From Planctomycetota bacterium (GTDB lineage Bacteria; Planctomycetota; Phycisphaerae; Phycisphaerales; Zrk34), in assembly GCA_016125255.1 (NCBI GenBank), contig WGMD01000021.1:1-64000 (forward strand): a stretch of 64,000 bases of DNA, read 5' to 3'. Within the stretch, counting starts at the first letter, position 1; each line of letters begins with the position of its first letter. Shown one piece after another: positions 41,084 through 50,180 of the stretch. The notes beneath the pieces were generated by a model. That model was not told the DNA's origin and did not search any database. It saw only the letters and a list, made by a program, of their open reading frames with translations. A program made the position numbers and the translations under genes.

Positions 41084-43488
41084 CATCCCGCCCGTTCCGT
41101 CATGCGCGTTTGATGCTGTCGTTCGGTGAGTCCCCGCCCCGCGATGAGCCGATACACCTGCACCTTCACCATATCGTTGACCAGAAACCACCCGATCGCG
41201 TACACCCACACAAACCCCGCCAGCTTCCATCCGATCGCCGGCATGAGCCATCCTTGGGCCGCGAACACCGTGGCGACAAGCTGCGTCGACTCCGACGCCC
41301 CGAGCAGCGCGAGTCCGGGAAACGGGCGCTGCCAGAAATGTTCGTCCGCCGTCCGCGCCAGGTAGATCGTCATGTGCCCCGCCACCGTCAATTTCAGAAA
41401 CATCAACGTCTGCACCGTCGGCCGCGCCAGGTGCAGATAGTTCTCGCCCAGCCAGAACATCACGAAACTCGACACCACGCCCAGCAGCCCCAGCGTCGTC
41501 GCTACCGTCAATACCCGATGCATGTCCCACCGGACCGGCCGGTCCGGCGCGATCGCCCGGTCATAGGCGATCATCAGAATCGGCCCGTCATTGAGCAGCG
41601 CCAGCAAAACGATCATCACCGTCGTCACCGGATAAAAATCGAACACCAGAATCGCCAGCGTCATGAACAAAAGCACGCGGATCGTCTCCGCGATCCGGTA
41701 GATCGCGTAGCTCGTCATCCGCCGGAAAATCCGCCGTGATTCGGTGATGGCGTCGACGATGACGCTCAAGCCCGGTGCCGTCAGCACCAGGTCCGCCGCC
41801 TGCCGCGCCGCGTCCGTCGCGCCGTCGACCGCCACGCCCACGTCCGCCTTCTTCAAGGCAGGCGCATCGTTGACCCCGTCGCCCGTCATGCCCACAAAAT
41901 GCCCCAATCGCTCGAGCGTCTCGACGATGGCGAACTTGTGCTCGGGGAACACCTCCGCGAACCCGTCCGCTTGTTCGACCCGCTGATCGAGCGACGGGTC
42001 GTGGTCCTCGAAGATCGTCCCCGCCGCACTGATGTTGGACCCGAGCCCGAGCTTGTCCGCGATCTGTCTGGCGATCGCCAGATGATCCCCCGTGACCATC
42101 TTCACCTCCACGCCCAGCTCGCGCGCCGTCGCGATCGTCTTCGCCGAGTCCTCCCGCGGCGGGTCCGACAATGGCAATAATCCGCGCATCCGCCACTTGC
42201 CCGCCGCGTCCGTGCTCGCCACCGCCAGCGCCCGCTCGCCCCGCCCCGCCATCGCCTCCGTCGCCGCATTCACTTCGCCCGCCGGCGCCCCGTCGCACAT
42301 CGAAACAATCGCCTGCACCGCGCCTTTCGCCACGCTGAACGTCGCGCCCCCGCGCGACACCGTCGCCACCGTCCGCTTCGTCACCGGATCGAACGGCTCG
42401 AACTTCTCAACCGTATACCCGCTCACCGGCGCGCCACGCTTTGCGATGATCGCCGTGTCAATCGCATCCGTCGATTCCGCCTCGCTCGCCAGCGCCGCCA
42501 GTTCGATCACCTGCCACGCGTCCGCATCGCCGAACACGACCGGCTCCCCCACCGCCAGTTCATTCTTCGTCAGCGTCCCCGTCTTGTCCGAGCAAAGCAC
42601 ATCCATCCCCGCCATCTCCTCGATCGACACCAGCCGGCTCACGATCGCCTGCTGCTTGGAGAGTCGCATCGCCCCCACCGCCATCGTGACGCTGAGCACC
42701 GCCGGCAGCGCCACCGGGATCGCCGCCACCGTCAGAATCAGGCAGAACTGCAAGGTTTCAAGCATCGGCGTATCGCGATACAGCGCCACCAGCAGAATGA
42801 GCACCACCAGCGCCGCCGTCAGCAGAATCAGAAAATGACCGATACGCAGCACCGCCTTCTGATAGTGGCTCACCGTGTGCGCCTTCTCGACGAGCGCCGC
42901 CGTCTTCCCGAAGCGCGTGCGCATCCCCGTCTGCGTCACGACCGCCTCCGCCTCGCCCTGCCGTACGATTGTTCCCGCGAACGTCTCCCCGCCGTTGTTC
43001 ACTTCCACCGGCAGCGACTCGCCCGTCAGCGCCGACTGGTCCACGCTCAATCCCGCCGTCGCGATGAGCTTCACATCCGCCGGCACCCGATCGCCCAGCC
43101 GCACGCGCACCACATCCCCCGGCACCAGTTCCTCCGCCGGCCGCGTCACCCACTGACCATTCCGCTTCACGCGCGCCGACAGCGCCAGCTTCTTCTTGAG
43201 CATCTCCAGCGCATGATCCGCCTTGAATTCCTGCCAGAACCCGATGACCGCGTTCATCAGCAGCATCACGCCGATGATCGCCGCGTCCGCCCAATCGCGC
43301 ACCACAAGCGACAGCCCCATCGCCGCCTCGATCATCCAAGGAATCGGCCCCCAGAAAAACGCCAGAAATTTCAGCGCCATCGGCGTGCGGTGTTCCACCA
43401 GCGCATTGGGCCCCACCTCCGCCAATAACTTCGCCGCTTCCGCCGCGCTCAGTCCCCCCTCCGACGCCTTTGCTTCCAGCGACGCCAT
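41083..43488 (-). CDS. P-type ATPase, plasma-membrane H+-ATPase type (P3A)
   Basis: An 801-residue ion pump, probably exporting protons. It lacks heavy-metal N-terminal domains and starts with the cation-ATPase N-domain (LSAAEAAKLLAEVGPNALVE). Motifs: SALTGESLPVE, the phosphorylated Asp in CSDKTGTLTKN, MVTGDHLAIA and MTGDGVNDAPALKKADVGVA; transmembrane segment IPVALPAVLSVTMA is of the PMA1 type. About ten spans. The C-terminus is short, without the fungal autoinhibitory tail. Single-gene unit; no own terminator is evident. Confidence 0.92.
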   Translation of the reverse strand: MASLEAKASEGGLSAAEAAKLLAEVGPNALVEHRTPMALKFLAFFWGPIPWMIEAAMGLSLVVRDWADAAIIGVMLLMNAVIGFWQEFKADHALEMLKKKLALSARVKRNGQWVTRPAEELVPGDVVRVRLGDRVPADVKLIATAGLSVDQSALTGESLPVEVNNGGETFAGTIVRQGEAEAVVTQTGMRTRFGKTAALVEKAHTVSHYQKAVLRIGHFLILLTAALVVLILLVALYRDTPMLETLQFCLILTVAAIPVALPAVLSVTMAVGAMRLSKQQAIVSRLVSIEEMAGMDVLCSDKTGTLTKNELAVGEPVVFGDADAWQVIELAALASEAESTDAIDTAIIAKRGAPVSGYTVEKFEPFDPVTKRTVATVSRGGATFSVAKGAVQAIVSMCDGAPAGEVNAATEAMAGRGERALAVASTDAAGKWRMRGLLPLSDPPREDSAKTIATARELGVEVKMVTGDHLAIARQIADKLGLGSNISAAGTIFEDHDPSLDQRVEQADGFAEVFPEHKFAIVETLERLGHFVGMTGDGVNDAPALKKADVGVAVDGATDAARQAADLVLTAPGLSVIVDAITESRRIFRRMTSYAIYRIAETIRVLLFMTLAILVFDFYPVTTVMIVLLALLNDGPILMIAYDRAIAPDRPVRWDMHRVLTVATTLGLLGVVSSFVMFWLGENYLHLARPTVQTLMFLKLTVAGHMTIYLARTADEHFWQRPFPGLALLGASESTQLVATVFAAQGWLMPAIGWKLAGFVWVYAIGWFLVNDMVKVQVYRLIAGRGLTERQHQTRMTERAG

Positions 43489-43545
43489 GTCGAACCCCCT
43501 GCGGCATCACGCTCCGCGTTCATGCCGGTCGGTGTCTCCCTGATT

Positions 43546-46500
43546 CTATGACTCGACCGCGGGCATCGGGCCTTCTCCCGCTTCGTGCGCCGATGCATGC
43601 GATGGATGTTTGCGGGCATGCCGCCGCGCGAAGAAGCCGCGCATCGACTCCATGTACAGATAGAACACCGGCGTCACGTACAGCGTCAATAGCTGTGAAA
43701 ACACCAGCCCGCCCACCACCGCCAGGCCCAGCGGCTGGCGCGATTCCGCGCCCGCCCCGATGCCCATCGCGATCGGCAGCGTGCCCATCAGCGCCGCGAA
43801 CGTCGTCATCATGATCGGACGGAAACGGATCACGCACGCATCGTAAATCGCCTTGCGCGGGTCCGTCTCGCCGTGACGCGCCGCGTCGATGGCGAAGTCG
43901 ACCATCATGATCGAGTTCTTCTTCACCAGCCCCACGAGCATGATCACGCCCACGAACGCGTACAGGTTCAGGTCCAGCCCGAAATACATCAGCGTCACCA
44001 GCGCCCCGAAGCCCGCGAACGGCAGACCCGTCAGGATCGTCAACGGATGAATGAAGCTCTCGTAGAGAATGCCCAGCACGATGTAGATCACCACGATCGT
44101 CAGAATCAGCAGCGTGCCCAAGCCCTTGAGCGACGACTGGAACACCTCGGCGGCGCCCTGGAAGCTCGTCGTGATCGTCGGCGGCAGCACGGCCGGGATG
44201 ATTCGATTGATCGCCTCCACCGCATCGCCCAGGGCGTAGCCCGGCTTGAGGTTGAACGACACCGTCACGCTCGGGAGCTGACCCGTGTGCGTGATCTGAA
44301 GCGGGCCGACGCTCCGCGTCACCTTCGCCAGCGCATCGAGCGGCACGAGCTTTCCGTCGGCATTGCGCACATACAGAAGCTGAATCGCGTCGGGCGTGGC
44401 CTGAAACTCGGGGCTCAGTTCGAGAATCACCTTGTACTGATCATCGTCGCCGAAGATCGTCGACACCTGCTGCGTGCCGTAGGCGAAGGCGAGCGACTTT
44501 TCGATCTGTTGCGCGCTGACGCCGAGACTGCGCGCCTTGTCGCGATTGATCGCGACCTCAAGCTGCGGATTGCGGATGAGCATGTCCGTCGTCGGATCGA
44601 TCACAGACGGTATGCCCTCCAGCGCCTCGACCATCTTCGGCGCATTCTTGTACAGGTCATCGAGATTCGCCGACTGGAGCACGAGTTGGTACTGGCTCTT
44701 GGTGAGGTTGCCGCCGATGCGGATGGGCGGCAGGTTCTGCATGTAGACGTTGATGCCGGGGATTTTGGCGAACTTGGGGCGGAGCCGGGCGATCATCTGG
44801 TCGACCGACTCGCTCCGCTCGCTGCGCGGCTTGAGCGTCACGAAATAGAACCCGCCGTTGGAAGCGCCGAAGTTCCCGCGCGCGCCCACGTTGGTCAGAA
44901 TCGCCCTCACCGCCGGCTCGGCCGTCCATATCTTCTCGGCCTCGAGCTGGTGCTCGACGAGCGCATCAAATCCGATGCCCTCGGCGGCCTCGGTGATGGC
45001 GAAAATGCGGCCGGTGTCTTCAGAGGGCAAAAACCCCTTGGGAATCACGATAAAAAGATGAACCGTCCACACCAGAATGATCGCCGACACCAGCATCGTC
45101 GTCAGCCGCCACCGCAGTACGACGCGCAGCGTCCATGCATAGACGGCAAGCATGGCGTCAAAGAACTTCTCCGAGATGCGGAACAGAAAATTGTGCCGCT
45201 CGGGCGGGGGTTTGAGGAAGCGGCTGCAGAGCATCGGCGTGAGCGTCAGCGAGACGAAGCCGGAGATCAGAATGGCGCACCCGATGGTGATGGCGAATTC
45301 GTTGAGCAGGCGGCCGATGATGCCGGACATGAACATGACGGGCAGGAACACGGCGGCGAGCGAGAGGGTCATCGACACGATGGTGAACGCCACTTCGCGC
45401 GAACCCTTGAGCGACGCCTCCCAGAGCGTCTCGCCGTTCTCCATATGTCGGACGATGTTTTCGAGCATGACGATGGCGTCGTCGACGACGAAGCCGATGC
45501 ACAGCGTCAGGGCCATGAGCGAGAGATTGTCGAGACTGAAGCCCAATGCGTACATCAGCGCGAAGGTGCCGACGAGCGACATGGGAATCGCCAGCGCGGG
45601 GATCAGCGTCGCGCGGACGTTGCGCAGGAACAGGAAGATCACAAGCACGACGAGCGCCAGCGTCAGGACCAGCGTGAACTTCACGTCGGCGACCGAGTCG
45701 CGGATCGCCTCGGAGCGATCGAAGATCACATCGAGCTTCACGGAGGCCGGGAGCTGCTCGCGGAAGATCGGCAGAAGCGCGCGGACCTTGTCGGTGACTT
45801 CGACGGTGTTGGTGCCGGGCTGGCGCTGAATGGCGAGGGTGATGGAGCGCTCGCCGTTGAACCATGCGGCGGTCTTGTCGTTTTCGACGCTGTCGATGAC
45901 CTTGCCCACATCGTCGAGCCGGACGGGATGCCCGTTGCGGTAGGCGATGATGAGCGGCCCGTAGGCGGCGGCGTCCTTGAGCTGCCCGTTGGCCTGCACG
46001 GTGTAGGCGGTGTTGCGGCCGTAGAGCACGCCGGTCGGGAGGTTGACGTTGCCGGCGTCGATGGCGCCGGCGATTTCATCGATACCGATACCGCGCGAGG
46101 CGAGTTGACGCGGATCGACCTGCACGCGGACGGCGTATTTCTGCGGGCCGTAGAGCAGCACCTGCGCCACGCCGGTGATGGTCGAGATGCGCTGGGACAT
46201 CATGATCTGCGCGTAGTTGTTGAGCGTGTAGAGCGGCAGCGTCTTGCTGGTCAGGGCCAGGTAGAGAATCGGCTGATCGGCGGGGTTGACCTTCTTGTAG
46301 GAAGGCGGACTGGGCATGTTGGAAGGGAGGCGCGGCGTGGCGCGCGCGATGGCCGCGGCGACGTCCTGCGAGGCGGCGTCGATGTTGCGCCCGAGGTTGA
46401 ACTGAAGCGTAATCGAGGCGCGGCCGAGGTTGCTGGTGGAGCTCATCGAGTCGAGCCCGGCGATCGTCGAGAACTCGCGCTCCAGCGGCGTGCTGACGGA

Positions 46501-46683
46501 CGAAGCCATCGTCTCAGGACTCGCCCCCGGCAGCTCGGCGTCGACCTGCAGCGTCGGGAAGTCGACGTTGGGCAGGTCGCTGACGGGCAGAAGCTGGTAG
46601 GCCATCGCGCCGAAGAACAGAATTGCCGACATGACCAGCGTGGTCATGACCGGTCGACGGATGAACGGTTCAGCCAGGTTCAT
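43546..46683 (-). CDS. RND multidrug efflux transporter, inner-membrane subunit (HAE1/AcrB-MdtB type)
   Basis: A 1045-residue proton-driven exporter, the usual length. The N-terminus FIRRPVMTTLVMSAILFFGA is typical; VVDDAIVMLENIVRHME in the fourth span carries the paired proton-relay aspartates. Two large periplasmic porter regions are present, with 12 spans. It overlaps the adaptor gene by 4 bp, so the two are co-translated. No outer-membrane TolC-type gene is in the operon. Substrate unknown. Probably controlled by the divergent TetR gene. Confidence 0.94.
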   Translation of the reverse strand: MNLAEPFIRRPVMTTLVMSAILFFGAMAYQLLPVSDLPNVDFPTLQVDAELPGASPETMASSVSTPLEREFSTIAGLDSMSSTSNLGRASITLQFNLGRNIDAASQDVAAAIARATPRLPSNMPSPPSYKKVNPADQPILYLALTSKTLPLYTLNNYAQIMMSQRISTITGVAQVLLYGPQKYAVRVQVDPRQLASRGIGIDEIAGAIDAGNVNLPTGVLYGRNTAYTVQANGQLKDAAAYGPLIIAYRNGHPVRLDDVGKVIDSVENDKTAAWFNGERSITLAIQRQPGTNTVEVTDKVRALLPIFREQLPASVKLDVIFDRSEAIRDSVADVKFTLVLTLALVVLVIFLFLRNVRATLIPALAIPMSLVGTFALMYALGFSLDNLSLMALTLCIGFVVDDAIVMLENIVRHMENGETLWEASLKGSREVAFTIVSMTLSLAAVFLPVMFMSGIIGRLLNEFAITIGCAILISGFVSLTLTPMLCSRFLKPPPERHNFLFRISEKFFDAMLAVYAWTLRVVLRWRLTTMLVSAIILVWTVHLFIVIPKGFLPSEDTGRIFAITEAAEGIGFDALVEHQLEAEKIWTAEPAVRAILTNVGARGNFGASNGGFYFVTLKPRSERSESVDQMIARLRPKFAKIPGINVYMQNLPPIRIGGNLTKSQYQLVLQSANLDDLYKNAPKMVEALEGIPSVIDPTTDMLIRNPQLEVAINRDKARSLGVSAQQIEKSLAFAYGTQQVSTIFGDDDQYKVILELSPEFQATPDAIQLLYVRNADGKLVPLDALAKVTRSVGPLQITHTGQLPSVTVSFNLKPGYALGDAVEAINRIIPAVLPPTITTSFQGAAEVFQSSLKGLGTLLILTIVVIYIVLGILYESFIHPLTILTGLPFAGFGALVTLMYFGLDLNLYAFVGVIMLVGLVKKNSIMMVDFAIDAARHGETDPRKAIYDACVIRFRPIMMTTFAALMGTLPIAMGIGAGAESRQPLGLAVVGGLVFSQLLTLYVTPVFYLYMESMRGFFARRHARKHPSHASAHEAGEGPMPAVES

Positions 46684-47867
46684 GGCGCCGCCTTTCCGCT
46701 GTCCGCGTCGGCGGGCTTCTTCGCGTCGGTGATGATCTGGATGCCCATGCCCGGCGCCAGGCGAAGCTGACCGTCCGTGACGATCGTCTGCCCCGGTTCG
46801 ACGCCGGTGAGGATCACCGTGCTGCCGGCGTGCTGACGGCCGATCGTCACGGGGACGCTCTCTACCGTGTTGTCTGGCTGGACAATGTAAACGTACGTGC
46901 CGTTCTGCCCGGTCTGAATCGCGGTGTCGGGGACGAGGACGGCGCCAGTGTCGGTGCCGATGTGAATCGATGCCTGCACATACAGACCGGGCCAGAGCCG
47001 CAGCGACGGATTGTCGAAGACGGCGCGGAGCGTGATCGTGCCGGCGTCTTCGTTGACGGTGTTGTTGATGAAGGCGAGGCGGCCGACTTCGGGCTTATCC
47101 TCCTCGCCGGCGATCGTCACGTCGACCGGCACGTTGCCGCTGTCCATCGCCGCGCGGATCGCCGGCAGGCGGTCCTGCGGGACGGCCATCTCAACATAGA
47201 TCGGCTGGACCTGTCGCAGTACGATCAGTTCCGTGTCATTTTCCTTGACGACGTTGCCCGCATCGGTAAGCGTCGGGCCGACGTAACCATCAATCGGCGA
47301 CTTGATCGTGCAGTGCTCGATCTTGAGCTGCGCATCGTGAATCATCGCCTCATCGGCGGCGACCTGCGCGTCGGCGGCCTTCGCCGTCGCCACCGCCTGC
47401 TCGAGCTCCCATTCGCTGGCGGCATTTTTCGTGACAAGCTGCTTGTCGCGATCCGCCTCGGCGCGGGCCTTGGACGCCAGCGCCTTGTCGCGCTCCATGT
47501 CCGCCTGTGCCTGCGCGAGCGCGGCCTCGAACGGGCGGGCGTCGAGCGTGTAGAGGACCTGCCCGACCGTGACGTGATCGCCGGGCTTCATGTGCTTTTT
47601 CAGCGCCATGGCCGAGACCTGCGGCTTGACGGTGATGATGCTGAACGCCTTGACCCATGCGATGGCGTCCACCGACACGGGCACATCGGCCTTGACCGAC
47701 TGCGCGACGCGGACGGGCATCTTCGGCGGGGCCTTGGGCGCGGGCGGCGCGGCGCCTTGCGCCTGGGCCGGTTCCTTGCTGCATCCGCCGATCGACAGCG
47801 CCATCCCGATCAACAGCGCCGTCACCGCCGCGGCGCGACCACGTATTGCCTGCACGATCACGTTCAT
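46680..47867 (-). CDS. RND efflux periplasmic adaptor (membrane fusion protein), lipoprotein
   Basis: A 395-residue adaptor linking the RND pump to an outer-membrane channel. Signal with lipobox (ALLIGMALSIGGC, then SKEPAQ), a proline-rich linker, the lipoyl half-motifs (SIITVKPQVSAMALKKHMKP and IKSPIDGYVGPTLTDAGNVV) around a coiled-coil hairpin rich in Ala/Lys (AQADMERDKALASKARAEAD), and a beta-barrel (ERPE-like region VEMAVPQDRLPAIRAAM). First gene of the operon, transcribed away from the TetR gene. Confidence 0.93.
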   Translation of the reverse strand: MNVIVQAIRGRAAAVTALLIGMALSIGGCSKEPAQAQGAAPPAPKAPPKMPVRVAQSVKADVPVSVDAIAWVKAFSIITVKPQVSAMALKKHMKPGDHVTVGQVLYTLDARPFEAALAQAQADMERDKALASKARAEADRDKQLVTKNAASEWELEQAVATAKAADAQVAADEAMIHDAQLKIEHCTIKSPIDGYVGPTLTDAGNVVKENDTELIVLRQVQPIYVEMAVPQDRLPAIRAAMDSGNVPVDVTIAGEEDKPEVGRLAFINNTVNEDAGTITLRAVFDNPSLRLWPGLYVQASIHIGTDTGAVLVPDTAIQTGQNGTYVYIVQPDNTVESVPVTIGRQHAGSTVILTGVEPGQTIVTDGQLRLAPGMGIQIITDAKKPADADSGKAAP

Positions 47868-47941
47868 GATGACTCCACCGGCGCGGCCGAACGACGATGT
47901 TTGCTCCGACGCGCCTTTGCCGGGTTACATGCCTATGATAA

Positions 47942-47963
47942 AAACTGACCGGTCAGTCAGTTT
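47942..47963. promoter_or_regulatory. TetR-family operator between efflux operon and regulator
   Basis: ACTGACCGGTCAGT (47944-47957) is a perfect 14-bp palindrome, and AAACTGAC/GTCAGTTT (47942-47949, 47956-47963) forms an overlapping one. TGACCGGTCA-type cores are common TetR-family sites. The site lies 75 bp before the adaptor start and 81 bp before tetR, placed to control both. Confidence 0.8.
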
Positions 47964-48043
47964 AGACCGCGCATCATAGGCCGCGCCGGCCGCAGGGGCA
48001 AGCCGACGACACGGACGATCGACCCTCATCGAAGGAAACACCA

Positions 48044-48661
48044 TTGCGGACACTGGATCGGGCCAAGCAGACGCGCATCATCGCCGCCGCGACACAGCTT
48101 TTCGCCACAAGGCGTTTCGACCAGGTGCGGCTCGAAGACGTGGCGGCGATGGCCAGCGTCGGCAAGGGCACCGTCTACCTGCACTACAAGGACAAGGAGC
48201 ACCTGTATCTGTCGCTCCTGTACGAGGGCTTTTCCGAGATGGTCGACCGGCTCCGCAAGCGGGACATCCCGCATGACGGGACGGCGGCGGAACAACTGCA
48301 CATCGTCATCGACGAGCTGGTGCGGTTCTCGTTCGCCCAGCCGGGGTTTTACGAGTTGACGCGCCGCGTGGGCGTGCCGACGGGCGAGCCCAAATGGCAG
48401 CGCAAGCGGCGGGAACTTTTTGAATTGATCGAGCAGGTCATCCGCTGCGGCATCAAGCGCGGCGAGATGCACGATGACAAGCCGCATCTGACGGCCCGCT
48501 ATCTGCCGTCGATGATCCGCGGCGCGCTCTTGTTCGCACCGGCGAAGCTGACGGCTAGGGCGCTGACGCGGCACATCCTGAGCATGACGCTGCACGGGCT
48601 GTGTGTCGGCGCCGCGACGCCAACGAAAAAGCCGCGGCGCCCGAAGCGCCGCGGCTCCTGA
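48044..48661 (+). CDS. TetR/AcrR family transcriptional regulator
   Basis: A 205-residue repressor. The N-terminal HTH is standard: RIIAAATQLFATRRFDQVRL then EDVAAMASVGKGTVYLHYKD and EHLYLSLL. The rest is a helical ligand domain ending in a basic tail (TKKPRRPKRRGS). The start is TTG at 48044 with AAGGA 8 nt upstream. It faces the RND efflux operon across a palindromic site and probably represses it and itself. The final codons double as the stem of a terminator for the convergent gene. Confidence 0.9.
   Translation: MRTLDRAKQTRIIAAATQLFATRRFDQVRLEDVAAMASVGKGTVYLHYKDKEHLYLSLLYEGFSEMVDRLRKRDIPHDGTAAEQLHIVIDELVRFSFAQPGFYELTRRVGVPTGEPKWQRKRRELFELIEQVIRCGIKRGEMHDDKPHLTARYLPSMIRGALLFAPAKLTARALTRHILSMTLHGLCVGAATPTKKPRRPKRRGS
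48626..48655 (-). terminator. Intrinsic terminator embedded in the tetR 3' end
   Basis: Perfect 10-bp stem GCCGCGGCGC/GCGCCGCGGC with a 5-nt loop; on the minus strand it is followed by TTTTT. It lies 39 bp after the stop of the small exported-protein gene and inside the coding sequence of tetR. Confidence 0.85.
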
Positions 48662-48694
48662 ACCGATCCGGACGGAAGTCCGTCCGGTGTGCGG

Positions 48695-49003
48695 TTACTC
48701 CTTGGTGACGGCGACGTCGGACGCCACACCGTCGGTGTGCGTGACTTTGGCCGCGGCGCCGGCGACGAGCACGTCGTCCTTGCCGGCGGCTTCGCCGTTG
48801 ATGGTGTACTTGGTGTCGTCGTTGACGGTGACGGTGACCTTGTCATCGCCGACTTGGAGGACGAAGGTGTGATTGTCGGAGTCGACGCTGACGATCTTGC
48901 CCGAGACCGTCTCCGCCGCCATGACCTTCGACACCGGGGCCGCCACGAACAGAGCCGCCAGAACGAACAACACCAACGCCGCCGACATTGCGCTGCGAGA
49001 CAT
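48695..49003 (-). CDS. Small exported DUF5666-like beta protein
   Basis: A 102-residue protein with a signal peptide (ALVLFVLAALFVAAPVSKVMA). The mature part is an OB-like or small barrel pattern: ETVSGKIVSVDSDNHTFVLQ, VTVTVNDDTKYTINGEAA and KVTHTDGVASDVAVTKE. This resembles DUF5666-type domains; function unknown. The ATG at 49003 has AAGGAGG 8 nt upstream, so the longer frame to 49096 is rejected. It has its own terminator. Confidence 0.8.
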   Translation of the reverse strand: MSRSAMSAALVLFVLAALFVAAPVSKVMAAETVSGKIVSVDSDNHTFVLQVGDDKVTVTVNDDTKYTINGEAAGKDDVLVAGAAAKVTHTDGVASDVAVTKE

Positions 49004-49337
49004 GATAGATGCCTCCTTATGATGAGCGCCCGTGGAACGGACGCACCGCCAACATGGCGATGACGCCGATTCCGATTCAGTTGTTTGAGGGAACAAGTGC
49101 CAGAAGTGCGGGCGACGCGGTCAACGAATCCCGACAGTCGAAAGACGATCGACTCTGAATTGACCCGTCGCGGGGGGAACGCATGGTCCCGTTGCGTAAT
49201 GCGTCGCTGCTCCATCGCGCGGCCTTCCCATCCCGGGGCACCCGCACGATGCGAGGATTCTACAATCGCCCCCCCTGGAGTCAAGTCCGATTTTCCCGCA
49301 CCCCGCAGTGCCGCGCCGATGCGGTAAACTGATACGC
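49004..49337. other. Divergent intergenic region, nothing firm
   Basis: No gene or repeat recognised. It should hold promoters for the small exported protein (minus) and the phosphatase (plus); TACAAT at 49261-49266 is a possible -10 for the latter but no matching -35 was seen. Confidence 0.35.
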
Positions 49338-50126
49338 ATGCGTGAATTGATGTTTATCGAAAGCGTTCTTACAAAGGCCGCGGCCTATGTGCGCGAACAG
49401 TACGGCCGCCGCGGCGCTCTTTCCATCAAGACCAAGACGTCGGATGTCGACCTGGTGACCGAAGCGGATGTGCGGACGCAACAGATGCTCATCGACGCCA
49501 TCGAAGCGGCGTTCCCCGGCGACGCGATCGTCGGTGAGGAGAACGGGCGCGATGTCCTGCCGACGGATCGGGGGCGGCGATGCTGGGTGATGGACCCGAT
49601 CGACGGAACACACAACTTCACGCGCAGTCTCGTTCCGAGTTTCGGCGTGGCGCTGGCGTTCATCGAAGGCGGCGCGGTGCAGGCCGGGGGCGTGGCGATG
49701 GCGGGACTCGACACGTTGTTCCTCGCCCGGCGCGGCGGCGGCGCGACGCGCGACGGCAAGCCGATTCACGTGTCGACCATCGACGCCATCGAACGCGCGA
49801 AGATCGAAGTGGACTTCTCGCGCCCGGTGATTCGCGAGCGCGTGCTGGGGACGATCGGGCGGATTCTCGAAGACGCCGGCCAAGTCCGCTCGCACGGCTC
49901 GGCGGTGACGGCGTTGTGTGCGGTCGCCGGCGGGGATGCGGAAGCGTATGTGCAGCCGCGTTTACAAATCTGGGACTACGCCGCCCCGTCGATCATCATC
50001 ACCGAAGCCGGCGGCGTGATCACGCACCTGGACGGCTCGCCGATGGACCCCTTCGACAACCGCGGCGACATTCTCGCCTCCAATGGCGCGATTCATTCGA
50101 CCATTCTGCGGCTATTGGAAAAGTAG
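49338..50126 (+). CDS. Inositol-monophosphatase family phosphatase
   Basis: A 262-residue lithium-sensitive-type phosphatase. Metal-binding signatures: VTEADVRTQQML, GEENG, MDPIDGTHNFTRSLVPSFGV and, near the C-terminus, WDYAAPSIIITEAGG. Members dephosphorylate inositol phosphate, histidinol phosphate or PAP; the substrate cannot be decided here. Planctomycete histidinol phosphatases of this family exist, so that is one option. The start at 49338 lacks a strong Shine-Dalgarno. Confidence 0.9.
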   Translation: MRELMFIESVLTKAAAYVREQYGRRGALSIKTKTSDVDLVTEADVRTQQMLIDAIEAAFPGDAIVGEENGRDVLPTDRGRRCWVMDPIDGTHNFTRSLVPSFGVALAFIEGGAVQAGGVAMAGLDTLFLARRGGGATRDGKPIHVSTIDAIERAKIEVDFSRPVIRERVLGTIGRILEDAGQVRSHGSAVTALCAVAGGDAEAYVQPRLQIWDYAAPSIIITEAGGVITHLDGSPMDPFDNRGDILASNGAIHSTILRLLEK

Positions 50127-50180
50127 ATGTCAGCGGTCAGCCGAAATGGTACTGCTGATGCCTGACACCTGACAGCTTCA

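Noticed and set aside
43873-46770. 965-codon open frame on the plus strand
   Set aside because: Antisense shadow of the RND transporter gene, which has clear family motifs.
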